Below, in pieces: positions 10,151-21,331 of a stretch of 64,000 nucleotides of DNA. The notes under the pieces were generated by a model. That model was not told where the DNA came from. It worked only from the letters and a program-made list of their open reading frames with translations, and made no database searches. Positions within the stretch are counted from its first letter, which is position 1. Each line of letters starts with the position of its first letter. The translations under genes and the position numbers were made by a program. The DNA comes from Paulownia fortunei. Its lineage: Eukaryota > Streptophyta > Magnoliopsida > Lamiales > Paulowniaceae. The stretch lies in contig CM033110.1 of assembly GCA_019321725.1 (NCBI GenBank), positions 23,677,210 through 23,741,209 of the forward strand, read 5' to 3'.

Positions 10151-11551
10151 ATGCACATGGCTTCACCTCACATACTTCTGTTCCCATTCATGGCTAAAGG
10201 CCACACCATACCCGTCCTCCAGCTAGCCCGCCTCCTCCTCCGCCACGGCGCCGCCGTCACCCTCCTAACCACCCCCGGCAACCGCCCCTTCGTCTGCAGC
10301 TCTCTTCCCTCCTCCGCCACCATCACCGTCATTGACATTCCCTTTCCTCAAAACATCCCAGGCATACCCCCCGGCGTCGAGAGCACCGACAAACTTCCCG
10401 ACATCTCCCTTTGGGTTAGCTTCGCCGCCGCCACGAAACTCATGCAGCCCCACTTCGAACAAACGTTGGAATCTCTTCTCCCACATGTTACTTTCATGAT
10501 AACCGATGATTTCTTTGCTTGGACACTCGACTCCGCCAAGAAATATTGCATCCCAAGATTTGTTTATTACGCTATTGGAACCTTCGCCCTGTCTCTAACG
10601 ATATCAGTCGCTCGGGGTCGTTTTTTTGTAGAGAAAGATGGAAATACTGAGGTGCTGAAAGTTGGTGATTTCCCTTGGATCAAGATCAAAAGAGAGGATT
10701 TTGATCCCCTTTTTTTAGACCCCGAATTTGTGGGCACTACATATTATGATTTTGTCTTCGAGAATATCGAAGCCTCATCAAGAAGCCATGGTATTGTGAT
10801 GAACAGCTTCTATGAGTTTGAATCAGTCTACGTTGACAAATGGAATTCAGTGTTTGGCCCCCGAGTATGGTGCGTTGGACCTTTGTGCTTGGCCGAGGAG
10901 AAAAAATTGAAGCCAGAAAATTATCAAAAGCCTTGGTGGATTCATTGGCTAGACCAAATGCAAGAACGAGGGGAACAAGTTCTGTACGTAGCGTTTGGCA
11001 CTCAAGTAGAGATATCGCCGGAGCAATTTAATGAGATCAAATCTGGGTTGGAGAAATCTGGGGTGAACTTCTTGTGGGTTGTGAGGAAAAATGAGTCACA
11101 ACTGGAGGAGGGGTTTGAAGAGAGGGTGAGAAATAGAGGAATGGTGGTTAAAGAATGGGTTGATCAGAGGGAAATCTTGGAGCACGACAGTGTTCAGGGA
11201 TTCTTGAGCCAGTGCGGTTCGAGCTCAATGATGGAAAGCATTTGTGCAAAGGTTCCTATATTGGCGTTGCCAATGATGTGGGAGCAACCGCTTAATGCCA
11301 AATTGGTGGTGGAGGAGCTGAGGGTGGGGCTGAGGGTTGAGACTTGCAATAGGATCGTGAAGTGGGAGAGTTTGGCGAAGGCCGCGAAGGAGTTGATGGA
11401 AGGAGAGACGGGCAAGGAGGTGAGGAAGAATGTGGCGGAGGTTGGTTGCACTGCCGCCACTGCTGTGGAGGAAGGCGGCTCCTCCTGGCGGAATTTGAAT
11501 CAGCTCATAAGTGAGTTGCATTCAAACAAGAAACACATAATTATTTCTTAA
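10151..11551 (+). CDS. UGT90A-like glycosyltransferase with degenerate PSPG donor box
   Basis: An intact intronless frame of 466 residues from the ATG at 10,151 (464 from the ATG at 10,157). The frame is open upstream, but the nearest earlier start-like codon, at 10,130, is only a TTG. It is clearly paralogous to the gene at 3,542-4,993: the opening LFPFMAKGHTIPVLQLARLL keeps the catalytic His (residue 18), and the WVDQREILEH start of the donor box and the GGSSW block are retained. The donor box (residues 336-379) is damaged at its core. HCGWNS has become QCGSSS (11,210-11,227), so the His, Trp and Asn that hold the UDP-sugar are gone, and the later AWP has become ALP, although the terminal Glu-Gln remains. 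With no frameshift or stop over 1.4 kb, it is either a recent non-functional copy, a pseudoenzyme, or an enzyme with altered donor use. Its first third is markedly GC-rich with C-ending codons, unlike its neighbour. Confidence 0.88.
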   Translation: MHMASPHILLFPFMAKGHTIPVLQLARLLLRHGAAVTLLTTPGNRPFVCSSLPSSATITVIDIPFPQNIPGIPPGVESTDKLPDISLWVSFAAATKLMQPHFEQTLESLLPHVTFMITDDFFAWTLDSAKKYCIPRFVYYAIGTFALSLTISVARGRFFVEKDGNTEVLKVGDFPWIKIKREDFDPLFLDPEFVGTTYYDFVFENIEASSRSHGIVMNSFYEFESVYVDKWNSVFGPRVWCVGPLCLAEEKKLKPENYQKPWWIHWLDQMQERGEQVLYVAFGTQVEISPEQFNEIKSGLEKSGVNFLWVVRKNESQLEEGFEERVRNRGMVVKEWVDQREILEHDSVQGFLSQCGSSSMMESICAKVPILALPMMWEQPLNAKLVVEELRVGLRVETCNRIVKWESLAKAAKELMEGETGKEVRKNVAEVGCTAATAVEEGGSSWRNLNQLISELHSNKKHIIIS

Positions 11552-12909
11552 TTGCAACCTTACAATTTTTAACCGTAACATCTTCGCTTACTTGTTTCCA
11601 TGTACTAAGTTATGCACAAAAATGCTTTTAGCAATGTATTATTTGGTAAAATATTTGAAGTTTGTTCAAACAAAGTAAGTGACTGGTTCTTATAAATGGC
11701 TATCTTTATTCATATTGATATAATATGGATATTACTATGATTCCGATAGCTGATTTTAGTTTAATAATTAGGAATCAAGATAGCTGATTTTAGTTTAATA
11801 ATTAGGAATCAAGGTTTTGTTTACTAAGAGTATTATCATAATTGTTATGAATTATTGAAAACATATTTTTTTAATTATTTGTCAATCGGCATGCATGGCA
11901 CAAATATTACTACGTAATTCAAAATTTTGATTCTATTTGCTATAGTGAACAAGTATTATTTTTTATAGAACAATTTTCCTATGCCGCGATTCAAATTATT
12001 ATAATGTTATAATCTTAATATGGAAGAAATTAGCCAATTCTTTGGAGGGTCTTTCTTTTTTCTTCTTCTTTTTTTTTTTTTTCGATTTGATAATTTTATA
12101 GGCTGTAATGCACAGATTACCCCTCAACAAGCCCAAAGTGACATTAAATTAGGCCAATAGTCAGGTTACTTTTTTGTAGCCCGCCTCACAGTCCCAGTTG
12201 AGATTGGATTGGGAACTAAACCTCAAGCCTGGAAAGATTACAACGTAATTTTTCCAAAAAAACAAAACTCCAAGAACCATTCCCGAGTAAACTAAAATCA
12301 CAACTCTGTAAAATGCTAACAGCAAACTAATCCGATGGAGGATTCTCAGTTCTCATGCTATTAGTTATGGTATGTACAAGTATAAAATTTGATTCTATTA
12401 GTTATTATGAGCAATCTTAAATTGTTATTTTATGAAATATTTTTCTTTCTAATATCAAATTTAGATAATTATAATGCCATAACCGAACCTATATTTGTTT
12501 ACAGTGACCAGTTTCACCGAACCTAAAAAAAATTGCCCCGCCCAAAAAGACATTTCGATTTATTCCAATAGTAGGGGGCTACTCTTTTGTGGCCCGCTTC
12601 GCTCCGTTGGTGAAACAGATATACGTATACGATTTATATATCTGGCTGAACTATTGGGGAAAAAGAACGAAGAAAATGGAAAATTTCCATTCCTTTAAAG
12701 GGGTAAGTGGAGTGCAGAGATAGACCCCTGATCACATTGATCATACACAGCAACAAGAAAAGCACTGATAAACTACTACTCGACTAATCCACTGCTTACA
12801 GAAAAGGATTGATGTATATATACTTATATGTATGCTAATAAAGTATACAAAAACTTATTAATATCCAACTGCAAAAGCCGAGACTCAATGAATCAGAATA
12901 ACGTAGATT
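11552..12909. other. Intergenic with small direct repeats
   Basis: No gene seen. It holds a perfect 34-bp tandem duplication at 11,745-11,812. Two diverged copies of a roughly 75-bp segment (12,125-12,205 and 12,540-12,612) share cccaaa...gacatt, ccaatagt and a following ...gcccgc-type block. Confidence 0.5.
11745..11812. repeat. Perfect 34-bp tandem duplication
   Basis: Two identical adjacent 34-bp copies (11,745-11,778 and 11,779-11,812), about 195 bp past the glycosyltransferase stop codon. The lack of divergence implies a recent origin. Confidence 0.85.
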
Positions 12910-13713
12910 TCACGATGCAAATCTGTCCCTTAATTCACTTTCCCTGACCTCAACATCAACTGTCATCTCACTTAAATTGCGGGTTCCCATTTCTTGGCTC
13001 TCTCTCGCGTCAATCACTCTCTCAGTTGAATTCCAAGTTTCTCTTGTTTGGCTCTCTGGAAAACTAGTCCCACTGGAATCAACATTTTCGAGTGTTTGGT
13101 CCAATCCCATTTCAGCACCACTAGTGCTGTTAGAATTGCCACTTTCTCCTGCTTGGATCCCAGCAATCTGAACTTCAGTCTCATTTCTGGGACTGGTTTC
13201 TGTTATTTGGCCAGCTTCAGTTGTTTCTCCATCTCTAAATTCAACCCCACTTTCACTAAAACTGTTGCTTTCTTCCGCATATAGTGATCCACTCTTCATA
13301 AGATCAGCACCAGCCCTGCAAATTGGGCAAATGGGAGTCCTCAAAAGCCATAAATCCACGCATTCGGCATGAAAACTGTGATTGCAAGAAGGCAAAAGCC
13401 TGCACCTTTCCCCAACCCTGAAATTCTCCAGGCAAACCGCGCAATCTGCAGGAGGGCTGCTCCCCTTCTCCTTGGCCTTGAAATCGAAGCAGGGCAGCTT
13501 TTCTATGTCATCTTGCGACATGCTCGTGCTCCCAAAACTCCCCCTCTCCACCACGTTAACATTTCTGTCACTTAGCCCTCTTCTAAGAGTCCTCCCAACA
13601 ATACAGACATGGATCAGTACTAAAACCCCGATTCCTAGGAATAGCAAGATCACTGAAATCACTATTGCCATCACTATAACCTGCGTTGCAATGCCTAAAA
13701 CATGGTTCGCCAT
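12910..13713 (-). CDS. ATL-type RING-H2 E3 ubiquitin ligase
   Basis: A single-exon 267-residue protein with the layout of the ATL family: a short N-terminus, one hydrophobic membrane segment (residues 11-39), a basic stretch, then a region ending in DDIEKLPCFDF that corresponds to the weakly conserved GLD motif, and a RING-H2 finger at residues 91-132. The finger reads C-x2-C-x15-C-x-H-x2-H-x2-C-x10-C-x2-C, with the Pro before the third Cys and the Trp after the sixth ligand (VDLWL) that contact E2 enzymes. Residues 140-267 are Ser/Thr/Glu-rich and probably disordered. Family members are membrane-anchored E3 ligases, often stress- or defence-responsive and short-lived. The substrate cannot be inferred. 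Being intronless is normal for ATLs. A TATTTAAA box on the minus strand near 14,020-14,030 suggests a leader of about 280 nt, possibly with an intron. Confidence 0.92.
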   Translation of the reverse strand: MANHVLGIATQVIVMAIVISVILLFLGIGVLVLIHVCIVGRTLRRGLSDRNVNVVERGSFGSTSMSQDDIEKLPCFDFKAKEKGSSPPADCAVCLENFRVGERCRLLPSCNHSFHAECVDLWLLRTPICPICRAGADLMKSGSLYAEESNSFSESGVEFRDGETTEAGQITETSPRNETEVQIAGIQAGESGNSNSTSGAEMGLDQTLENVDSSGTSFPESQTRETWNSTERVIDARESQEMGTRNLSEMTVDVEVRESELRDRFAS

Positions 13714-15541
13714 CTCAAATAATCATCCATGTATTGAACAACCCTCTAATTTCTAGACTATAATTTCACTTGATCATGATCCAAAACTAAGATACCAGCT
13801 ACAAATAGAATTTGCCATGATCCAAACGTTGATCAAGAAAATAACGACAAATCATCTGAAAGAATACAAAGAAAGAGTGAGGAGAAAAGCTGATCTACCT
13901 AAAACTTGTGCTGTGCATTCAAGAAAATGGAGTTGGACAATGCTGAGGGGTACTAAAATGTTCGGTTGCAGTAACATGGTGGAATTCTGCTGATATAGGA
14001 AGAATGTCTTTTGGGAAGATTTTAAATAGAAAATAATCCGACAGAAGCAGCTAAACCAATAAGGCCATTGGTGTTAGTAACTTAACTAATAATTCAAATT
14101 GTTAGTGGGGTTTGGGGTAGATCATTTTGTGGAGTGGGTGGAGAAAGAACGAATTTATAGCTGTTGCAATATAGAGATTAGAAACTTTTTACCCTCTCGT
14201 TTTTTCCTTTCCTGTCATTATTTCTTGGAGTTACGTCAGTAGATTTGGCAGCATTGCTTGAGTTCGGAGATTCAAATGGAAGTTTGATACTATATATTTT
14301 GTGATGGATGGGGTTAATATTAGTGGACAAACTGATTGATGTGTAGCTTCTGTCTACATTATTTTAGTTAATTTCTATGATTATTTGACTCTTCTTCACT
14401 GTAATGACTGAGGCCTGAGCAGTTGTATATATGGTCGTTTTGGTAATTTTTAAGGTTGGAAGAGTTTTATATTATGAAATTTCGAGTTGGAGTTCAATGG
14501 AAGGCATAGGTATTAGTCCAATTTATTTTGATTGGTAATTGTATAATTATAAATAGATGTAATGACATATTAATTTATCTATATACTCAAAAGAATAATT
14601 AACTGTGGGATTTTAGCATCTTTTAAGCAAATATCTGTGAATGTAATGAAAAGTCAAACTCATATTTAATGTTCTTCTACATACACATGTAACTGATAAA
14701 TGTGCCTTTACTGCATTTCACTAAACTAGCACTCTATGCATTAATTCGTAAGGGACCTAGACGTAGATTGCAGGCCCACATCATTATTTGCGGGTCAATA
14801 TTACAGGTGAAATGGCTGTTTTGGCACCAATTTAGAAATGAAAAAACTAACTTTACCTTCTTCTTTTTCTCATTTTTATGGGCTGTATATTCTACAGTCA
14901 GAATTGAGTTACACAATCATCAAAGTCACTGTGTGTAAGTTTTCAGATTTCCAAAAGAGTCGAAGCAAAAGACTTGTAAACAGAGTATAGAGAACTTGTA
15001 CAAAATTTTGTTGACTTGCCAGTTTGAGTTATGCACCATAGAAAGCTTCTGTGGGAGAATCAAATTGCCATAGCTTATTACTAGTTACTACCCCTGGATG
15101 GTTTGTGCAACTGCTTAGAGTTTCTTCATCAAATACTGAAATGTAGACCTAATCCATGTTTACTAAGTCAAAACATCATAATCATCGAAAGCAACTAATT
15201 CAAAGACATTTTGTGAAAATCTCTGTTCTGTTTATATATCTGTGTTCCTTTGTTTATACACGAGACAAAAATTTCTCTCATTTTGAGGAAGTATCCATGG
15301 ACTATGCATGGAAACTTTCTGCAAGCAACTATTAAGGTTCAATCTAATGTCACTAAAATTCTGATTGCGTTTTGAAAAATAGCTCAGTTAAAGAATTTAA
15401 AATATGTCATATGAAATTATTCAAACAAGTCTAATAAATTTATTATTATGGATTTGATGTCTTAATTCTCAAATCTTTGAATCCAAACACAATCTAAAAA
15501 TTAAGTTAATGGAAATCCTCTCAAACAACAACAACAACAAC

Positions 15542-15575
<34 letters not shown>

Positions 15576-16324
15576 GTTCTTCAGCATGGGTTCCAGCAGC
15601 TATCGTTATTCCACTGGTTTGCAATACAGCTTTAAATAATTCCACTGATACTTGAATAAACAACTTCGCATGCTTTCAAGCAAAGAAGTCACTCATGAAG
15701 GAACTAAGACATTTTAATACCCTCAAACCCACACCAGCGCAGCACAAATTATTCAAAATGATTTCCTCTCTCTATCTGAGAATTGAGCCAAATTTCAGAT
15801 AAAAACATGAAAACTTCATCAATATTTAATGTTACAAGCAACAGTGATAGTTTATCAATCATACTCCAGACATTCTCCAGAATCTAATTTCATCTAACGG
15901 CAAATACAACTTTATATCAGAAAATAATTCCTGAAAAAATTTATACTGTGCTTTTGGCTTGAATTTCTGCAAGAAGACTAGTCAAAAATTATTGTAAGCT
16001 AAGTTTGGCTCATATCATAGCCATTAGCTGCATTGAATTACATGCCAATTGCCAGATCATAAATGATTCAGAAAAGGAAAAAATGCACAAAGTCAACGAA
16101 TAGAGGAAAGGTCATTCATATTTAATTTGGCCACAACTAGCAACAAATAGTTATACATCACCCAATGTACTATAGGATCTATAGCTCAACTATCTGCTTC
16201 AATCGCCTTACTGAACATCTCAAACTTTCACGGTATATACAAGTATAAAATTGTGGATCCAAGACAAGGGAAATGAAAAAAGAATATCACTCACTAAAGC
16301 CCATGTAAGAAGCTAGTGGTTATG
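13714..16324. other. Upstream region of the ATL gene and intergenic DNA
   Basis: No further gene seen. A compound trinucleotide microsatellite, CAA then AAT units, lies at 15,525-15,573. The remainder is unique-looking AT-rich sequence with only chance open frames. Confidence 0.5.
15525..15573. repeat. Compound (CAA)n(AAT)n microsatellite
   Basis: Uninterrupted CAA units pass directly into AAT units. Read on the minus strand it yields a poly-leucine open frame, which is an artefact. Confidence 0.95.
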
Positions 16325-17947
16325 CTATGAACCCAAAACAAGTCCCTCCCGAGCAATATTGGTCACTCGAAGGACAGCTTGAGCACTCAAAGGAGAAAGC
16401 TTTGACTGGCAGAAATGTTCCCAAGATGCTATAACAGGTTCTTCAGATATGGCAGTTGTCTCTGGGACATGTGATCTTTCATATACAGATTGCAACTCCA
16501 ACAACAGAGTACGAGCTGCATCCCTAGACTCGGGAAGCTGGTCACTGAGCTGGGATGCACCTATTTGGATCAGTTTGTCAATACCAAATGCTTTAATTCC
16601 GTCAACTCCCTGCAAGGATGCAACTTTGAAACAATTGAGCATTTCTTAATGAAAGAAAAAGAAAAAATAGCAAATTGAAGCCTTTAATGGAATGATCTTC
16701 ACAGCACTAATAAAATGAGATTAATCTTAAATTGGAAACTGCAAGCTCTTGAAGACATGTTAAACAGCACAATTAACTTGAAAGTTCAAAACTAACAAAA
16801 AATTAAAGGAGCATTGAACCTATCTAAGAGAGCTTACCAGTCGTTGTACACTTCGAGAAATGCACACAGATGCCTTTGCTCGAATTCGAGGATTCCTGTT
16901 CTTAATATAAGGATGCAATTTGGGCAACAATAGAAGAGGAGAAACCGAGCTAGTCAGGGCTATTAAAGCACTTTCAGCTGCCTCGCATACAAATTTCTTG
17001 TCTTGTGAAGATTTGAGCAGAAGTTGTACAAGCTAAACAAGAATAACAACATCATAGTTGAACCATAAAAGTGACAACTATTTCTGAAAATGGAAAAGCC
17101 ATAAAGAAGCAATTAAAAGCAGCAGCTGAGTTCAAAAAAGAAAATATTACCAGTGGATCCAGTGAATCAATGATGTCATCATTATATGCTTTGAAAACGT
17201 CGGCAGAAGTCATAATTGCGGTTTTACAAAGAGCACTTCTTGGATTCTTTAGGGATTTCAATATTAAGGTAATCACATCACTCCTGTTCATTAGAATTAG
17301 GAGTCACAAGATAGGAAATTCACCAAATGCAGCCAAAAAAATGAGCCACACATTAACTATTTTGCCAAAAAACAAATAAAAGCTGGCACTTACAATATGC
17401 CAACAATGGCTTCCTTGTGATATATAGACAACCTGCGGACATTGTTGAGTGCATCACAAACTGAAACCCAGTCTTTGGAGCCTAGTCCTGATAAGAGTGT
17501 CTGTAAACAAGAATGCAAGAGGTGAGTAAAATGTTTATAGATTTAAGTAGTTCACCCTAATTTACAAGGATATCATCATGATACAGAGACATTTCAGAAA
17601 CCAGCATGCACATCAGCATCATCATGGGAAAAGTTGGCAAAACATTTATGGAATAAATAAAAAAATATCCCTACCTTCAGACAGTTTTCCACATCTTCTA
17701 CATCCTTCAAATTCTCAGATTCAATGTACTCTACTTCTAAATTTGCCGCCTCTCCTCTAGAATTTTCTGTCCCATCTTTCTCAATAGGAAGGTCAACCAA
17801 GGAGGCCACCTTCTTCTTTTGTTTTTCTTCAGCATTTTCATCCGTGGCTTCAATAAGAGGTTTTGTTAAGTTTCCATTACTAGAGCTACCATTCATCCTC
17901 TCAGACTCGGGTATTTTATTGACATCTCTGAGAGCTACCTCCGACAT
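16325..17947 (-). CDS. ARM/TOG-like repeat protein (At1g59850/At3g18530 type)
   Basis: Five coding exons join in frame: 17,947-17,675, 17,500-17,394, 17,283-17,151, 17,032-16,838 and 16,609-16,325. All introns have GT-AG ends and compatible phases, giving 330 residues. The N-terminus (residues 1-90) is charged and probably disordered. The rest consists of helical ARM/HEAT-type repeats with NPRSALCKTAIMTSADVFKAY in exon 3, QDKKFVCEAAESAL and NPRIRAKASVCISR in exon 4, and LPESRDAARTLLLELQSVYE in exon 5. This is the pattern of a small plant ARM-repeat family related to TOG-domain microtubule proteins; the cellular role is not established from sequence. The start was chosen as the first ATG after the leader splice acceptor; it opens MSEVALRDVNK. 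Nothing is broken: exon phases 0, 2, 0 and 0 all close correctly. Confidence 0.85.
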
Positions 17948-20034
17948 TATGGAAATTATAGGCACCTGAAACAAGAAGGATAAAAACATAGTTATATATA
18001 ATTGAACATTCAGCAAAAGTACTCTACAAAAATAGTTATTTACATATATGCCGAGGGATGAACTAGCTAAAGCCGAAAAGTAAGTTGATTTGCGTTTAAT
18101 AACGCGTAGCATTATAAAAATCAATAGAAACCTATTTTGCAATTTGAGACTTGACACTGTGGCAGAGTTCTGGAAGTCTGACAAAATAGAAGTGTAAACA
18201 ACTGAACACAAAAAGTACACTAAATGTATAAATGTTAATTTCTTAGGCCATAATATGAACCTGTGGATCTATTAACCAGCAACTACTGTTTCGATGTTAC
18301 AGAAAAATCTCACATGTAAAACAACCTCTATTCCTACAGAAGTAATGAGGCTAATCATTTTCCAACTTTTAAATATTTTCTGGCCACAATTCTAGAATTC
18401 CCCCGATGTATTTCATAAGTTTCCAAATCCTATAGTGGTCCTAAAGAGCAAATTATAATGCATGGCCTTGAAAAAGACTTCTCGTGACACCGGACACCTC
18501 CAGGCTGCATTAATTAAACAATGTTTCACCAAATTTAGAGGAGCTCAAATTTGCTTTGTATGCCTCAATTTCTTGATGGTTCTATCGGAACTAAACATTC
18601 TCATCAGTAAGAGATCAACTAGGCAATACAGAATCTAATGCAACCAACAATATTTAATTAAGTGAAGATAGATACCTACATATCCAAGTCTGCCTTTTTA
18701 AGCAACATGTCAAATTCAAGAAATCACTTTAAATCAATAACCAATTTGATACCAGCATTTGCTCTTGAACAAGTCATTGTATCACTAAAAGAAAGTTGTT
18801 TCTTCAAGTTCAAAAAGTAGGGTAAGCAGTACGTGCATCAAGTCATGTGGCACCCTGTAATGAGTCTCCTGAATTTGATTGATAAAAACATTGCTAATAC
18901 ACTTATGAACTAGCATTACAGCCAGCTAAGGACAAATACAGAATTTTCAAGATATATCAGATCATAAGTATTACAACAACACTCGCCATTGTGGACAACG
19001 ATAAACTGAAATCATACTTCAGTGCATGATCATGTCAAAGATGTCACCAGCAAATCTATCCATCTTATTTTTTTCTGTCCAGCACACACACCTTCTTCCT
19101 AGACCACTATCCCACAGAAAATCAATAATAAAAAAAAAAGAAAAGAAAAGAAAATCCCTACCATGCACTCAAGATAACCATTCTGACACCTACATATACA
19201 TTTCAATAACAGAATTTCTTGTGGCCAAATTATACCAAAAACTAATGTACTCCATTCCTTTACCACAGAATACAAGAATACACAAACTCTGAATTATATC
19301 TCAGCTTCCTATTTGATAATGAATAATAAATATCAACTTTCTAGTGATAGCCAATGCACTAGATCTAGCAAACTCAGCCACCAAAAGCAGGAAATACACA
19401 TGGGTTCGTAATGTTGTGAAAAACTCGACAGAGGAAACCTACATCAGAACCCCAATTCTTACCCAGTATTTATGACCAAAACAAATCAGTATGTTAATTC
19501 TCCATCCATCGCAGCTCAACAGATCACTAAACAATTACGATCACTCAAATTTGAACTTCAAAAAGATAAAAAAAGAAAAAAAGAAAAAAAGAAGAAGAAG
19601 AAAATAAGCACAAACCAACCAAGTCATTAAATAAAAATCGCGACATTAACAAATCCATTTCCACAAAATCAGAATGGCGATCTAGCTGAGAATTAAAAAC
19701 ACAAAAATATAAAATCAAGTACAACAGAAAGAATGTACCGGAGAAACAGTCTGAACATATATATTAACTCAAATTCAAGTACAAGTGCATTAAGATCTCA
19801 GACATTCATAATCTTTATCTTCAAATCCATCACTCTCAATCGATTTGTATAAGCAGATTCACAGTCAATAACATGAAATTTCACTTAACATCTCAAGCAT
19901 GTAGACAGAGAAGAGAATTACCACGATAAAATGAGTCGAAGTGATCGAGGAAGCAGCAACGAGATAACGGTGAAAATATTTATTGCAAAACTTGTGAATG
20001 TCAAAATGCGCGAGTGAGAGCAATACTATATATA
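17948..20034 (-). promoter_or_regulatory. Leader of the ARM-repeat gene: TATA box, first exon and long 5' UTR intron
   Basis: A TATATATA box on the minus strand at 20,034-20,027 precedes a short non-coding exon ending at 19,922 with a GTAATT donor. The acceptor TTTCAG ends at 17,966, leaving only 18 nt of leader (17,965-17,948) before the ATG. The intron would be about 1.95 kb. It holds no supported gene on either strand. Long leader introns of this kind often enhance expression; that is inference here. Confidence 0.6.
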
Positions 20035-21293
20035 ATAAAAATAGAAAAATGTAAAACTGTAGAATGAGAGGGAGAAAAAAAAATGTAACCGGCGGGTAGT
20101 AAAAAGTGACGGCGTGTTTTGCTGCCCGAACCTAGGCCGGCAGGGGCGGGTAAATATTTACACGAGACCGGCGGGCAGAGACTGGAGTTCCGTATATACC
20201 CCTACGTTTCTACAGAAAGTCAAATTTGTCACTACTTTGTTTTACTTTGGTCTCTATAAGCTTTTTAAAGCAATTAAACAGGGAACTAAATGAAAGTTGA
20301 GGGGTTTAAATTTTGAACTGACGTTTCAACTGTTCAACACAGCAGACCCAATTTTGAATTGATGTTGCATCATTTTTCTATGTGACTGTTACACTATTTA
20401 AATTAATTACTAATAGGTATTATCTGGAGGAGCCTTGACTAATCATTGTGCATTAATTATATTGATTATATAAGCTGGATGTACAAGTTGTTCAATAATT
20501 CCATAATGGTTTCTAATTATATTACATAAACTTATGAATATTATTATTTTTTCTTTATTAAACTAATGTTAATGTTTGTGCAAGTAAAAAAACTCGAAAT
20601 CTCAATCACAATTTTACTAAAACATAAATAAAAATATCATGGTGGCTGTGTTTTTAATGAAAAAATTCTTAAACTTTATGACAACAAAATAAGGTTTATA
20701 AAATACACATGGTACATGATATATGCCATTTATCTTGTCGAATTTCAAGTATTTACAAATGAAATGCAATAGAAATGTGTGATGATGAAAGTATAAAATG
20801 TTAGGATCACATAAAGCGGACTATGATTTTATTGGACAAGAGATGACCCAGCTATTAAAATAAAATGGTCCGAAGTGCACCAACATGGGCCAGTAATGGC
20901 ACCTATTCTCTTTCACATATTTTATCCTTCACTTATATGAATGAATTGATGCATTTTATTTAATGGGTTTAACTCATTTTGAATTCTCATAAGTAAATTT
21001 TATTTTAGATGTATATATGCAAATTTAAGCCTTATAAATATTTGAATAACTTATCATTTTTATTTCATGAAGACTCTTACTACAAATAAATTTTTTCCAT
21101 GTCAAAAGTTTGTCAAAATCTAATAAAATTTGATGTTCTTACTTGCATACTATATCTTGTCGAATTTTTATAATCACACATTTGATGAATTGCAAGACTT
21201 CTTTTCCTCGTATGGTGGGGAAAAAAAGCATAAACGCAATGTATGGTTTCCGCATGTTCGAGTTAAAATAGTTGTGCTATAGTCACATAATAA

Positions 21294-21331
<38 letters not shown>

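Noticed and set aside
10265..10551. Minus-strand open frames inside the second UGT
   Set aside because: Shadows of the GC-rich UGT coding strand.
12977..13756. Plus-strand open frames opposite the ATL gene
   Set aside because: The minus strand encodes a textbook RING-H2 protein; these are antisense shadows.
15469..15663. Poly-leucine minus-strand frame
   Set aside because: Produced by the trinucleotide microsatellite.
17594..18220. Longer N-terminal extension of the ARM-repeat protein
   Set aside because: A TTTCAG acceptor ends just 18 nt before the ATG at 17,947. Residues upstream of that Met are read from intron sequence.
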